Shown: one piece after another, positions 10,598 to 22,276 of the stretch
How positions within the stretch are numbered: position 1 is the first letter of the stretch
Layout: each line of letters begins with the position of its first letter
Assembly (NCBI GenBank): GCA_900169235.1
Contig: FWCC01000195.1
Location: 1-45,202, forward strand
DNA: 45,202 nt
Source of the DNA: Zarea fungicola
Lineage: Eukaryota; Ascomycota; Sordariomycetes; Hypocreales; Cordycipitaceae
Direction of reading: 5' to 3'
Program-made: the position numbers and the translations under genes
Notes under the pieces: model-generated
Told to the model about the DNA's origin: nothing
The model's input: only the letters and a program-made list of their open reading frames with translations
The model's database searches: none

Positions 10598-11302
10598 CTA
10601 GGCTGGGCAGGCTACCTTAATGTCAACAAATTCGGGGGCCTTGTCAACCACAATGTTAAAAATTCCACCAACAGGGGCATTACACCAAGGACTTGGGAAA
10701 CCTGCTTCTTCTTCGAGGCTAGAGTCGACAGTAGACCTCTTATTTATATTGAGCGCATTTTCCACCTCCTCCACCATAAAATACTTTGCGCCTTGTTCCA
10801 ACCAGTTTTGAAGCATCAGAGTCGCGCCAATGCCCCCGTGAGCGGCGCCCCGGCAGGTGAGAGCAAGACTCATGTAAGTGGTGCCATGCAGAAACCTAGA
10901 AGCACTGTCAAACTGTGCATCCCAGTTTTCCGTAACAGCTTTAAGATAATGGTTATTTTTTCCAAACTGAATCAGCTCAGACAAGACAGCCTTTGCTAGG
11001 TTAAACCCAGAGCTCTCGAAAGCTTGCAGTAGCTGTTCATTCATTTGAAGTACCATGATAGCACGGGTAACACCATTATTATCCCGGTAGATGGTACCGG
11101 CCTCCGTAATAGGATTGACACGCTTCTCAAGTCCAGGAGCGGGATTGATGGTCCTTGTCACTGGATCAAACACAGCGATATCCTGGATATCGGACGGACT
11201 CGGGACAGCGACTGCTAGCCCAACGAGAGAGAGCTAAACGGCATCAGTTGTTATCTTGAACCAAATGTAGGAATGCCATACCAAAAATGTAGCAGCCTTC
11301 AT
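10598..11302 (-). CDS. Secreted protein with pro-region, unknown family
   Basis: Two exons are proposed: 11302-11282 and 11233-10598. The intron at 11234-11281 (48 bp) starts GTATGG, has a CTGAT branch-like site and ends TTTAG. The product is 218 residues. The first exon encodes MKAATFL and the second continues LSLVGLAVAVPSPS, together a typical signal peptide. A dibasic KR at residues 44-45 (GLEKR) looks like a Kex2 site, so a short propeptide may be removed. The mature part has three cysteines (C134, C191, C216) and is otherwise mixed helix/strand. Without splicing no ATG is available, which supports the model. I do not recognise the family. A TATATAAA box lies 113 bp upstream. Confidence 0.75.
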
Positions 11303-13448
11303 TCTACTTTGGGGAGTAATTTTACACGATTAGATGGTTGACAGGCTTTGATGTTTGGTGGCTGAGATAGAATTGTGATGAACAAGCACCATTCTGATAG
11401 GTGCTGCCGTTGCCTTTATATAGTTACTTACGGTTAAAATCCACCGAAGAGCTTGTTTGACTCCCCAAAAATATTATTAATGCAGACGAGCTACCACAGT
11501 TTTGGATGACCCCCATTGGCCAGCTGATTCTATGAGGCGTTCGGCGTATGAACCAGATACTGAGTTTTCGTTGTTCTAGATTTCAGAACTTTGGGTTGGG
11601 TTGTACTAAGTACAGTACTATACTGGAATAGTATTGAAGCTAGTTAGCGATGGGCTAACAACTGGGGTACAATACATTTTGACCTGACTCGTATTTATAT
11701 CCTGATGGGTCAAGTCTGGATACATGAGGGAAAGGATTACCAAAGGGGTAGCATTTATAGACTTGTGAAATATAAATAGCAGCTACAGTTCGGTGGGATT
11801 TCACCCATATATTTGTTGGGTTATTTCAAGCCAATGTCGATGATATTTCGCTTGACGTACGAGGTTAAGCAACCCGACCTGCATTTTGTTTGCTCTGTCA
11901 GAATAGCAAGTAGACCCCGGGTACAGACCGACCCGGTAGTAGGATCAGTGCGCGGCTAGCTCTTTATCTATACCAGACAGATTACCTCGCAGAAAAGTTG
12001 AGAGAAAATTGTGACCTAAAGTGAACAAGAAATATAGCAAACGCTGGAACACACCTTGTCCTTTCCTTCTTCAATTGACCTGTGCTCTTTATTGAATCGC
12101 CGTTCTCCGATGATGTAATCGCCCAGAAAGGGGCAACAATCGAGGAGGGCTCGGAAGGGAATTACCAGTATATAGCAGTTGACGGCGCAGGACACGAATA
12201 AACGCCACGGAGTGCCTGTGGATTCCCGCCCACTGATGCCCCAATGACCAGAGCTCAAGTTTCGGCTTCATAGTAGCGGTTGAACCATCAATACCGGCTT
12301 GGGCTGCACGGCGGTGAAATTTTGGTTGTGCGGCAGTAGAGACCTGGAATCGGATACCTGCCAAACAACCGAGGCGGGTGGGTGCTACTGTGGTCAATTG
12401 AGAGAAGTACCTAAGAGGGAAAGCTCCTGGAAACTGTGGCGTTCCGAGGTCTCGAATACCTGCTCGGTGTGGATAAGATGCAAACATTCCTGCCGTAAGG
12501 CGGATCTTAGCTAATATTTTAGACTCATCTATCTTTCAGCCTTTTTATCAGCCTTGCTTCACTGCCTACGATTTACTGTGGCCCGTTCTCCAGCTAATGT
12601 TAGGGAGGATGTGGAGACGGCGAAAACCCAGCCGGGTGGCTGTTGCCCATTACTGGCTTCCTCCGTATCATTCAGAGCGTAACTTTGGCCACGTTAAGTA
12701 CTTGCCGTTCGGTCCTTTTTACTCGATTCGATGATATGGAGATGTGAATAGTAACTCAAAGAGCGGGAAGCCGTATAAGAAATAAATTATCCGGCCATCA
12801 GCGAGTAGTTAAGAACAGATTCCTATATAATCCTAGGCATTATTCGCAGGTTGTTGAACTTCAAACTTAGCTATAGTTTGGCTACCCTGGTCTATACGCT
12901 GACGTTTAAATTATTGATATTATACAGTGGGCTATAGTTTAACTAGACCTATTGTGTATGTCTTCATATGTCTTCATATGTGACAACTATATCCCCTATA
13001 TTAGCCACTTTACTTTTTTTCCCGCCAAGTTTTTCTCTTCTACGCTCTATCCATAACCTGGCGCTACCTCTAATGTGACTTACATGTTAAACCATTATTA
13101 CACCTAATACCCTTCATTTCACTAAATAAACACTTATAATATAGTTATTTAACCCTTGTTATTTATTATTGTCAGGGCACCGGTGAATGTATTACCGGAG
13201 CCTGACGATAGAAGGCACGTGACGAAGGACCGGGTATATAGATTTGAGCTGGCTTCGACCTCGATGGGAGAAGCTAGCGATAATTCCTTCAGTTACAGAG
13301 GACCTACCAGCACATATCGTGAATACAAGCACTCTCCTCCCATAAGCCCGTACAAATATATAGTAAAACTAATATAAATAGTATTTGGAAACCCTTTAGT
13401 TTTATAAAAGGAAAAAAAGCGACCTAGCTACGTATATGCATAGCACAA
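11303..13448. other. Intergenic, no supported gene
   Basis: Apart from the TATA box above, I find nothing firm. At 12299-12514 (plus) a short frame rich in cysteine overlaps a 132-codon frame on the minus strand (12089-12487); neither has a start with a signal peptide. A short tandem of tcttcatatg occurs near 12957-12980. The stretch 12780-13160 is AT-rich. Confidence 0.5.
11415..11422 (-). promoter_or_regulatory. TATA box of the gene at 10598-11302
   Basis: The minus strand reads TATATAAA, 113-120 bp upstream of the ATG at 11302. This is a near-consensus TATA box at a usual fungal distance. Confidence 0.5.
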
Positions 13449-13829
13449 TCAGCAACCAGCGCAGCTACAATGAGCATCTTGACCGAAAGACTGGAATGCA
13501 TCCTGACCAGCCTTCATCAACACCTGCTCCTGCCTGCCCGGGCTTTGCTTATCCAATGAGACCTTAATGTTCATTTCCGATCCTGGCTTGGTTTGGCAGT
13601 TGATAGCCCCAACCCGCACTTTATTTTTCGCGGCTTCAAGTTTGATCCAAGAGGCATACTTTCCACAGATAGCACCAATCTCGGAGTTGTCAATCTGATC
13701 AATAAACAAAGTGTAGACATTGCCTGTATAGAGTTTATCATTTGCATCTCTGCCATGAAACCCGGAGCAGAGAGTCAGGACAGCGGCGTGGCTAATGCCA
13801 GCGAACAACAAAACCGATGGAAATTGCAT
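13449..13829 (-). CDS. Small secreted six-cysteine protein
   Basis: This is an intronless protein of 126 residues. Residues 1-16 (MQFPSVLLFAGISHAA) form a signal peptide. The mature part is short and polar with six cysteines (C21, C55, C78, C121, C123, C126); the last three form a terminal CSCAGC. The even cysteine count suggests disulfide bonding. No family is recognised, and I see no clear similarity to the other secreted proteins of this window. It lies alone in gene-poor DNA between two other minus-strand genes. An effector-like role is possible but unproven. Confidence 0.72.
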   Translation of the reverse strand: MQFPSVLLFAGISHAAVLTLCSGFHGRDANDKLYTGNVYTLFIDQIDNSEIGAICGKYASWIKLEAAKNKVRVGAINCQTKPGSEMNIKVSLDKQSPGRQEQVLMKAGQDAFQSFGQDAHCSCAGC

Positions 13830-15888
13830 GCTATAGATGTGTTAGCTTAGGATACAATTCTAAGGCTTCGGCAGAAAATACTTTTAAAAAGCAACGTTTA
13901 GGAGTAGAGTGGTAAGTTGGAGAGTAATGAAGAGTGTTTTAAAGAGGCCTGTTCTCAGGGTGGAAGCGGAATACGGCCAGATACTTATACTTTTTATTTT
14001 CCTATTACAACATCATATGGGCAACTGAACAGCACGGCAGGATATGTGGCAATCATTAAACAGCTCACGCCTCCTCTTGAACTTTTTTCAAGCCATTGTG
14101 TCATCTTCTCGGTGATTACATGGTAAGCGAAAGCGGCCAACAATTCTGTTGTCCGAGGAACACACTTCCACCTGCCTACGGTTGCGGGTTGTCGTATCTC
14201 TCAGTGCCTCGTTCGGCAGGGTTACTTGGAAATGCTGGCGAACGTGGCTGTTGACTCTATCTTAGGCGGCGTCTTACGTCATATTTTGAATGGAGAATTC
14301 CCATCTAGGACAGAATATCTTTCAGTCCGTGCCATTATCTTGAACAATCATCATTCATTAGCGTACATGCTGTTAACCGAATAATTAGAGCCAAGGTTTC
14401 AGCTGGAAATGTCCTAGCGCCAAAATTTAGGGTAGCCTAATAGTGCCTATAGAAGTACGGTACTGCAGGATAGGTATCTTATCAAAGCCAGCTTCAGCGG
14501 CTCCATCTCTTACGAAAGTATGCCTATGTTCTTGAAGTTTCCGTGGGTTGTGTCACGATTCTTGGGCTGATGCTGGATATGTGATATGGTATACCACCCC
14601 TTCCTGCTACAGAACGATGGTTTGTTCTGTCCAAACGTGTCTTTTTTCATATCCACTGCATAGGGAAGTATGTTCTAGATCCAAATGTACGTAATAGAAG
14701 TGCAGCCTCCGTCGACAGCAGATTGCGAGTCAGGTGGAGACCGGCCACGACGAGGGGTGGCTTTATTGCTTTATTTGCCCGACCGTTAATGACCGAAGAT
14801 CTTGAGGGTAATATGGTACCAACAACTACCGTAAGCCATTCGATTGGAGTCCGACCATGCAGGGCTAAGGCACTTCTTTCACAGAACAGTCGCCAGCGCC
14901 AGAAGGGCCGATGGTGGTTCTTGTACAGAACACTTTCAGGTCTTACTGGCCCTACAGGCTACCTCTATTCTGCCTGGGATCACGTTGCGAGCATCATTAT
15001 CCGCTCTTGTGAGCATCTTCTGGCCTAGTCGGCACCCAGCAAATAGTGGCATTGAGGGTCGGCGAGACTTGGATAGGCAGCATCCTCAAGCTGATTTGAC
15101 GCCAAAATTTAGGAAACGGTTACGGCGATATGTTGTACCCAGCTGGTTATTGTGGCGTAGGGTTGTGAAAATCCCCCCGGCCAAGCCGAACTTGAGCACC
15201 AAGGAAATACAAGAAATAAGTTCTGGTTTTATCATTTGCCACACATAGACAGCAAAAAATAAAAATAAAAATACATGTATGATACGCGAGTCACGCAGAT
15301 AATCAAGTCGGGTAGTTGGATCAATGTGGGTTTACACCATTTTAAACAATAATCTAAAAAGGAAGTATTATTATGAAATTTATACAGGGATTAATAAACC
15401 ACGCAGCCCTATTTTTAAAGATATTATCGAGCCCCGGACGCTAGCCTACTGTTTATTCGTTTTAGCCACAAACTTGGGGGCGACGGATCAGTGTACAGCT
15501 AACCGCACGCTAGTAACCTACGGCGAACTTTTTTTTGGGCTTGACAAACTCTCCGGACAGGCTCTTTAAAGGAACTAGGCAGCAAGGAGTTTGAACTGGT
15601 ATGGCAAGGATAAAGCGTCTCGTATTTCCGTCCACTCATTATTTCCTCTGACATCATGTTCGAGACTGCATGAACAAGAAACGGAGTTTTTGTAAGTCCT
15701 GTCATACCCTCCTTCTAGGTCCCTGATATATATGGACAGAATTTTGGAGTAATTATATGGAAGTCACGTCTGTTGTGAAGAGGTTTAAAAGTGAGCAAAT
15801 TGTTTCCACATTCATAAGACCTGCCCAGGAATATGAATATATCTTTCGAAAATAAAATTGCAATACTGAATCTGTTAATGTCCCCAAT
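13830..15888. other. Gene-poor region with possible relic sequence
   Basis: At 14723-15248 several frames on the plus strand overlap and none dominates, as expected of a decayed gene or chance. The rest is AT-rich. The segment 15783-15888 is the 3' flank of the UNC93-like gene and is the part shared with the decayed copy at 5571. Confidence 0.5.
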
Positions 15889-17507
15889 TTACTCCTGCGC
15901 AAGTTTGTCCATGGGAAGGACATCTTCAATAGTTTCATCAGAGAATTTCAAATCTTCCTCAATAGAGACATGGTCCTTGATACGGAAAATGACCAGAGGG
16001 GCTGCAAAAAGAAGGGCAGCCGAGAGACAACCCCACGTTGCGCCAAAAATAACGTGATACTCTAACTGCATACCATCCAGGCGCCAAAAGATAGCAGCGC
16101 CAGCCGACTGGATGCCTTTGTAGAAGCCAGCCATATTTGCCGTCGTACGGCCAGAGTTCGAGAGGGCACCCATATACCAGTAGATGCAAGTCTGCCAGAC
16201 AGCATCATACATTCCATAGAAGAAGTATAAAAACATTGGCTGAAGGAATTTACTCCCATCAGTCCAGTCAATAAGGGTTGCTGCGTCTGCATTGGCGTTA
16301 TTGACATCATTGCGCCAGGCGCGCGTGGGTTGATACTTCTGCCAGGCGTAACCACCGCCCCAGATGCCGAAAGAAATAGCGACGAGGAAAGCAAAAGACG
16401 CGCGGGCACGGGTTGATCGACTGACTCCATTGTAGTCGAGGGCGAAACCGTTGATAACAGCTCCAACAATCTGGGCAAGCCAGTACAGGACGCCATTCAG
16501 GGCTCGGGTACGGGCGTTGAAGGTTGCACCATTGACGGAGTTTTGTTGATAGGTATAGAAGATGTTGGAACAGAAGAACATGGGGAAGAGCAAAGGGATC
16601 CAGAGGTTCTGAGCCATGGTTTCCCACAGACCTTTGATCTCAGTGGCCCAGGTCGGATTCTTCATTAAAATAACTTTGGTACCGTCTTCTCGAATAACCC
16701 TATCGGCGTTGCAAAGGGTAAAGGACATAACAGAGCCAAGGGCCATAAGAACTATAAAAGCGGCATAAACACCATCAGAAGCCTGGGTCGACGCCTTGTT
16801 ATGAACAGCTTGCGCAAGAGGAATCTGTATGGCCAGTGAGAAAGTGATGTTCTTTGACAGTGATGCTCAATTATGGCACTCAGTTGACTTACGATAGATC
16901 CAATCACACCGCCAAAGTTAAAGATGATCCAAAAAACAGAAATATAGCGGCCTTTTGATTGTTCACGTGGGTAAGACATCATAATCGCACCCTGCGCACA
17001 CCAGAGGATACCTGCACAGGCACCAAGAAAGGCACCAGCAAAATACACAAAACCAACATTGAAAGTATGCTTAAAGCAGAGGAACGCGGCTGAATAGATA
17101 CAGTACCCGAGGCCGCCAAAGGCAAGAGCAGGGCGAAGACCAACTCTGTTAGTAATAGTACCCGCGAAGAAGCCGACAACAGCAAAGGTAGAGTTCAACG
17201 CGACGCTGGCGTTGGAGCCTACCCACTCATGCTTTGGATCGAGGCCACCGCCACCGAGACCGTTCAGGGCGTTGAACATGCCGGGGCAAAGAAAGCAGAC
17301 CATGGAGATCAGGAGCAGCTGGAACTTGGGCGAGGCGTACCACATCTCCATGCCAAAAGCCTTGTAGCTCTTGTACATCCAGCCCATGGGACGCGGTGCT
17401 CGTGAAGCGATATAGGCATCGTCGTCGTGAATCTCTGCCTGCGCAGCTACCTCGTTGGAGTCAGCGCTGGGCTGCTCCACCGCGGTTTTTGCGTGCTGTT
17501 CAGACAT
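15889..17507 (-). CDS. UNC93-like MFS membrane protein (copy 1)
   Basis: Two exons are proposed: 17507-16893 and 16824-15889. The 68-bp intron (16825-16892) starts GTAAGT, ends ATACAG and keeps the frame, giving NFGGVIGSI joined to IPLAQAV. The product is 516 residues. After a hydrophilic N-terminus come the hallmarks of fungal UNC93-like proteins: FLCPGMFNALNGLGGGG, a CAQGAIMMSYP segment, FNARTRALNGVLYW and a long hydrophobic series of about 11-12 membrane spans. The start MSEQ at 17507 is the first in-frame ATG; the open frame upstream lacks one. In fungi this family is mostly uncharacterised; transport or ion-channel regulation is assumed from the MFS fold. The 3' end has a decayed copy at 5571-5808, and a distant paralogue lies at 34493-36170. 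Confidence 0.9.
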
Positions 17508-18710
17508 GATGTGGCCGTTCTGATTGTAAGTCTGACGGGCATCTAGTTCAATTAGGGCCAAAGGAACTGGTTAGCTCCCAGATTGAAGAAGGAGACTAAA
17601 GAGACTTCAGTGCCGCTGAGCCCAGACCCGGGTAAGAGAGCCTTATAGCTCAGGACTCGTCCACCACCCCCTTTGCATTTTATCTTGCTGCTCACACCAC
17701 TGAATCCGGGCTGGTTGAGGATATTAGCGCCACAAACCGGCCCGAGTAGAAAGATGGAGAGCAAATGAGGGACGGCGAACCATATTGATTGGAGTCAAGG
17801 AGACACTAGAGGCCTGCGTATTGCAGGATCAGGCTACGTTGTGGCTGGCTCCCTCATACTTAGTGCTGACTTGGCCAGCCTGACGGAGGAAATAATACGG
17901 AAGATACTTGCCCGATCGGGCTTACTGTGGCGCCCAGTAACACCGTTGACATATTATTGATGTGCAGTTTCGCACGGATGTTACGGCGGACGAAGGGACT
18001 CTTGGACGAACGGATTGATGGGTGGGGTGATGGCAACGTTGACGGCGGGGTCAGAGTAGTCAACAAGTCACCAATGGTAGAGAAACCGTCTGGCATTGCT
18101 AGCTTCTGGTTCCTGGTGCATCCAGTGTATACGAATCTACTGCTCCAAACACAGTACATGGTGCTGATAATGACCAAGCGTAGGTAACAAGCTCCACACT
18201 GACACAAACCTATTATAATTCCGGCCATCACTATTCATTATAAGGGCATTCTGTAAGCTCGTCACTTGTAATAAGTAGCTACGACGGTAATGCGAGGACT
18301 GCTCTTGCCTCATCCTGTCACTGCTGAGCTTTGGCGGGCTGCAACATCAAGTTCGAGTCGACCGCGATGAAGCGAACCAGGGTTTGCTGCAATGCAAGGG
18401 AAACGGACAGTACGGCATTGGTGGCATACCTCATCGAATTGCCTGGCTTGCAAACAGCCATCGTTTAGACCCTGGTGGAATTGGTGTTCTAGTGGCCCAC
18501 AATCTATCTTCACAGTCGACAGGGGGGGCGTCGGCAGCCTTCCCAGATTGGCAATGAGCGAGTGAGAGTAACTGATGAAAGGAGGTCTGAAATCATTAAA
18601 TTCGTCGAATTATCGGAGGAATTTGGAACCGCTAATCCGGGATGCTACGTGACAGTCAGAACAGATAATTTGGAAGCCGAAATGCAAAAGGCTCGTCGCA
18701 GAGTGTGATT

Positions 18711-18730
18711 GCGGCCGGCCGGCCGGCCGA
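18711..18730. repeat. Short (GGCC)n palindromic tract
   Basis: The sequence gcggccggccggccggccga is a self-complementary tandem of GGCC units within otherwise balanced DNA. It could form a hairpin. No function is assigned. Confidence 0.8.
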
Positions 18731-20958
18731 GTTTCCCAGCCGATCGCCTTTTCTTTCATTTTTTTTCGCCATTGTATGGCGCGCGTTTTGGCGACAGAAG
18801 AAATAACCAGGGCATACTCCTACGGCGGGACTGCTGCACGATGCTACCAGCATATACTTGCTCTGGCTACTTTTAGACAACTTGAATCATTGTATCGTAT
18901 TGCTAGAAAACCTCTACCTTGCAAGAGAAAGACGGACTTTGGCATAGCAGCTCAGATGTTTCCAATTTTCCCCACAAGTGTATGTAACGTAGTCCTACAC
19001 GGAAAGTTAAAAGCCCTGTCTGTCACCGTCGAAACCGGCAGGCTACATCCTGCTTCAAGCGATCGCGCTTCGCCCGGGAGGCCGACGATCTCGGGCATAC
19101 GGGGTGAAGCCACTTCCATGATAGGCCATTGTTTCGAAACGGCATAAACTACAGGGCTTATACGAATTAAATTGACATAGACGTACATGGATAGAGCGTA
19201 CCAAAGACATGAAGGCAATGAATGGAAATTTTTCAGTCGCAATCCAGTATGAGTTGCTCAATCAGTGGGCACAGTCTTTCCGCGTGGGTGTTCATGCTTC
19301 AACGAGTTACACGGCCGTGGTGGCACAGCAAGGGCGACATTGTAAAAAATAATCCGACAACTCGCAACAGTAACGCCAAGTGTACTAACTTCAATTTAAA
19401 GTTGCAATTTTTTCCCCCAACAAGGCTAGAGCCAATAAATATGAATCTCACCTTTACCACGGCGGGTGGCGCTGGGCTTATTCCCACTAGTTACCCGGCT
19501 GAGCCTGGTCATGCATGACGAAAGTATGTTTGAGGCTAGATGCCAGGGTTGCATTTGGTTTCCCCGTCCTAACGTCGCACTCGTTGCCGTCAACAGAACG
19601 GCACGGATATCCGCCAACGGTCCAGATCGAGCAATCCTCCCTCAAGATTTGTAGTGCCATGCTTCTCTGCGACGATTCCAAGGAATGGGTGAAGACAAAA
19701 TCCCTCGCACCGTACAGGAGATGTGGAACTGTTCCTCCTGTCCGAAATTCTCAGCTCTTTGGCTAAAGTGGCCATTAGAGTCACCTACTAAGAATGGACA
19801 AACAAATGGATGATGTTACAAAACCAGAACGAGCGATGCGTAGTTTTCAGGCAGATACGGACTCAAATCAGATGTTCCAGTGGCTTTTCAAAGTGCCGAT
19901 CAAAGGAGGGGAGGAGGTGCTGTCACTGAATACTCGCGCTGCCAAAGGAGTGGGATCAGGGCATATGTCACGACATCGAGAGGCGCATGCTGTGGGCGAC
20001 TCCCAAGAACGCGAGAAAGCCGGGACTGAATTGGTAATGTGTGTGAGGAGGTTATAAGTCAAAATATGACTCAAGCTGGTACATACGACCATAGGCAATA
20101 GAATATACCGCGTCCCGTTTGCTCCGCATCAGTCAAGCTATTGACCGGCAGATTAGTAGTTGGGTCGGTGACGACCAGCGAACACCGGCTGTTGTATGTT
20201 TTTTGTTTTATTTTTATTTTTGTCTTTTTGTGATAGTTTTTGCATCTGGATTTGTTCTCACCTGTTGGCCTGAATCCCACGAGGTAAGTGTGTCCACAGC
20301 CCGGTTGGCGCTAGTTACTTATTCTGTGTGATGACAGAGAATGGTAGACATGAACCATTTAACTAGGAATGAAAGAAAGAACATTAGTAAAGTGAAAAAA
20401 GACAAAAAAAAAAAGTAAAACGCATAAGAGTGAGCTCAACGCCGGCAACAGACGAGTCAGCACTTGAATCAAGAGACGGAAGCATCGACAACAGCAGTTC
20501 CTGTAGCCGCTGCGTTTTTTTTTAGGCAGGTTATACCGAACTAATCACGCTAGAGAGATGCTTTTACAATTCCGACATCCACTATTGTAACTACCGAGGC
20601 CATCTCCACGCTAGCCTGACAATTTTTCTCACAAAGGAGCATGGAGCACGCAGTATGGTGGGACAATTGGTTCCTGAATCTTGGTCAACATGCTCGAACC
20701 ACCCACAAGTACCCGCACCATGAGCTGAAACTATGGCGTGCCACTGTTTTGGGTTCTCCAAGCCAGTAAGACAGGGCCGCTAATGGCAGGCTATCCCGAA
20801 GGGAAGCGAAACTGGCGCTCATTTGTAATCGCGGAATCAAAAGCCGGAACGTCAAATTTTTCTTGGTCGAGTAGATTCGCACGATGTCAAGTCCGTGTGG
20901 CGCAATAAAAGTTTAGTAAGATTAGCGACCAGTATTAGTATTGGTTTGTATATGCTTG

Positions 20959-20966
20959 TATATATA
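20959..20966 (+). promoter_or_regulatory. TATA box of the OYE gene
   Basis: The sequence tatatata lies about 85-92 bp upstream of the ATG at 21051, in an otherwise mixed-composition stretch. The distance suits a fungal core promoter. Confidence 0.5.
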
Positions 20967-21050
20967 GTCGCAGACCCAGCCATTCCATTGGTGCTTCCCG
21001 TAGTGAATGAGCATCTTTAATAATCTTCCCACAAAATCGAAACCCCCAGC

Positions 21051-22208
21051 ATGACGACTTCAAGGCTATGGGAGCCTCTCAAGGTCGGCAACCTGACGTT
21101 GCCGCATCGCGCCGTCATGGCACCTCTGACACGGTATCGCAATGACGACAATCACGCGCCGTTGGACATCATGACCCAGTACTACAGCGACCGCGCCTGC
21201 GTGCCTGGCACACTCATCATCACCGAGGCCACTGGCATCTCTGGCGCAGCCGAGGCGCGCCCCTGGCTTCCCGGTGTATCGACCAAGGAAGAAATCGCCG
21301 GCTGGAAAAAAATTTACGCGGCCGTCCACGCCCGCGGCAGCTTCATCTTCCAGCAGCTCTGGGATCTCGGCCGCGGCGGCGACCCCGAGTACGTCACGGG
21401 CCGCGGCTTCAAGTATGCCTCCAGCGGCAACGTCCATCTGGACGGACGGCCCATACCGCCCGAGGCGCTGACCGAGGAAGAAATTTGGCAAAAGATTGCC
21501 GACTTCCGCCAGGCGGCCCGCAACGTGATTGATGCTGGCGGTGACGGCGTCGAGATTCACGGAGCCCACGGGTACCTGATTGACCAGTTCACGCGCGACA
21601 GCGTCAACAACCGCACCGATGCCTGGGGTGGATCCGTCGAGAAGCGAAGCCGTTTCCTGCTCGAGGTCATCAAGGCCGTCGTCGAAGAGATTGGCGCCGA
21701 GCGCACCGCCCTGCGGCTCAGCCCCTTTGCCATTCACCAGCTCTCCTACTCCTCCGACACCTGGGCGCAAACCAGCCACGTCATTCGCAAGCTCAAGGAG
21801 AGCGGCCATAAGCTCGCCTATCTTTCTCTCGTCGAGCCCCGCGGCGATCCTTCTCAGTTGGACGTGGTGAACCCGGACCCGTCGCGGCCTCAGCCATTCA
21901 CCAAGCAGCCTCAGTCGCTCGACTTCATCTTTGATGAGTGGGACAACTTTACGCCCATTTTTGTTGCTGGCAACTATAAGCTGGAGAATGCCGCGCAGAC
22001 GTTGGACGGCCCATACAAGAGCCGTGAGGTCGCCATTGCCTTTGGAAGACCCTACATCTCCAACCCGGATCTGGTCTTCCGATTAAAGAACAACTTGCCA
22101 TTTACACCGTATAACCGCGAAACCTTTTATAACGAAAAGGATCCTGTTGGATACAACGATTATCCATTCACACAGGAGGCCATCGCCGCTGGATTGGCAC
22201 AGGCATAG
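21051..22208 (+). CDS. Old Yellow Enzyme family NADH:flavin oxidoreductase
   Basis: This is an intronless protein of 385 residues, full length for the family. Visible family features are NRAVMAPLTRYR-like LPHRAVMAPLTR near the start, the IITEAT flavin-pocket strand (residues 56-61), the active-site segment HGAHGYLIDQF with His170 and His173 (the His/His type rather than His/Asn) and the proton-donor Tyr175, then RSRFLLEV and LRLSPF. Such FMN enzymes reduce activated alkenes of enones, often in secondary metabolism or stress. There is no targeting signal, so it is likely cytosolic. Codons are strongly GC-ending, unlike the surrounding DNA. The gene is tail-to-tail with the Zn2Cys6 factor, with only 68 bp between the stops. 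The substrate cannot be read from sequence. Confidence 0.95.
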   Translation: MTTSRLWEPLKVGNLTLPHRAVMAPLTRYRNDDNHAPLDIMTQYYSDRACVPGTLIITEATGISGAAEARPWLPGVSTKEEIAGWKKIYAAVHARGSFIFQQLWDLGRGGDPEYVTGRGFKYASSGNVHLDGRPIPPEALTEEEIWQKIADFRQAARNVIDAGGDGVEIHGAHGYLIDQFTRDSVNNRTDAWGGSVEKRSRFLLEVIKAVVEEIGAERTALRLSPFAIHQLSYSSDTWAQTSHVIRKLKESGHKLAYLSLVEPRGDPSQLDVVNPDPSRPQPFTKQPQSLDFIFDEWDNFTPIFVAGNYKLENAAQTLDGPYKSREVAIAFGRPYISNPDLVFRLKNNLPFTPYNRETFYNEKDPVGYNDYPFTQEAIAAGLAQA

Positions 22209-22276
22209 ACATAGAATAATAATGAATGAATGACCATCATTTGAATGCACAGTGAAGATGGACGTCTGCGATGCGT

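Larger units (their letters stand above)
17508..21050. other. Gene-poor region, no supported gene
   Basis: Over 3.5 kb many short frames overlap on both strands (for example 17860-18231 minus, 18776-19147 plus and 19794-20057 plus) without domains, signal peptides or consistent splice sites. A GGCC tandem lies at 18711-18730. Poly-A and poly-T tracts occur near 20400-20420 and 20513-20523. The right end holds the promoter of the OYE gene. Confidence 0.5.

Noticed and set aside
12089..12514. Cysteine-rich plus frame (12299-12514) and a 132-codon minus frame (12089-12487)
   Set aside because: The plus frame has no ATG or acceptor at its start. The minus product is rich in Arg, His and Pro, as antisense frames often are. 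Neither has a signal peptide or domain.
14723..15248. Two overlapping plus-strand frames of 101 and 134 codons
   Set aside because: The frames compete, show no domain, and the third frame also reads protein-like pieces broken by stops. It may be a relic, but nothing can be named.
18776..19147. ATG-led plus frame of 123 codons
   Set aside because: There is no domain or coding-like codon bias, and several open frames overlap on the other strand.
19794..20057. ATG-led plus frame of 87 codons
   Set aside because: There is no domain, no signal peptide and no codon bias towards C/G endings as seen in the real genes.
21066..21809. 247-codon minus frame opposite the OYE gene
   Set aside because: It is a shadow caused by the strong GC-ending codon bias of the OYE gene, which shows a full conserved family sequence.
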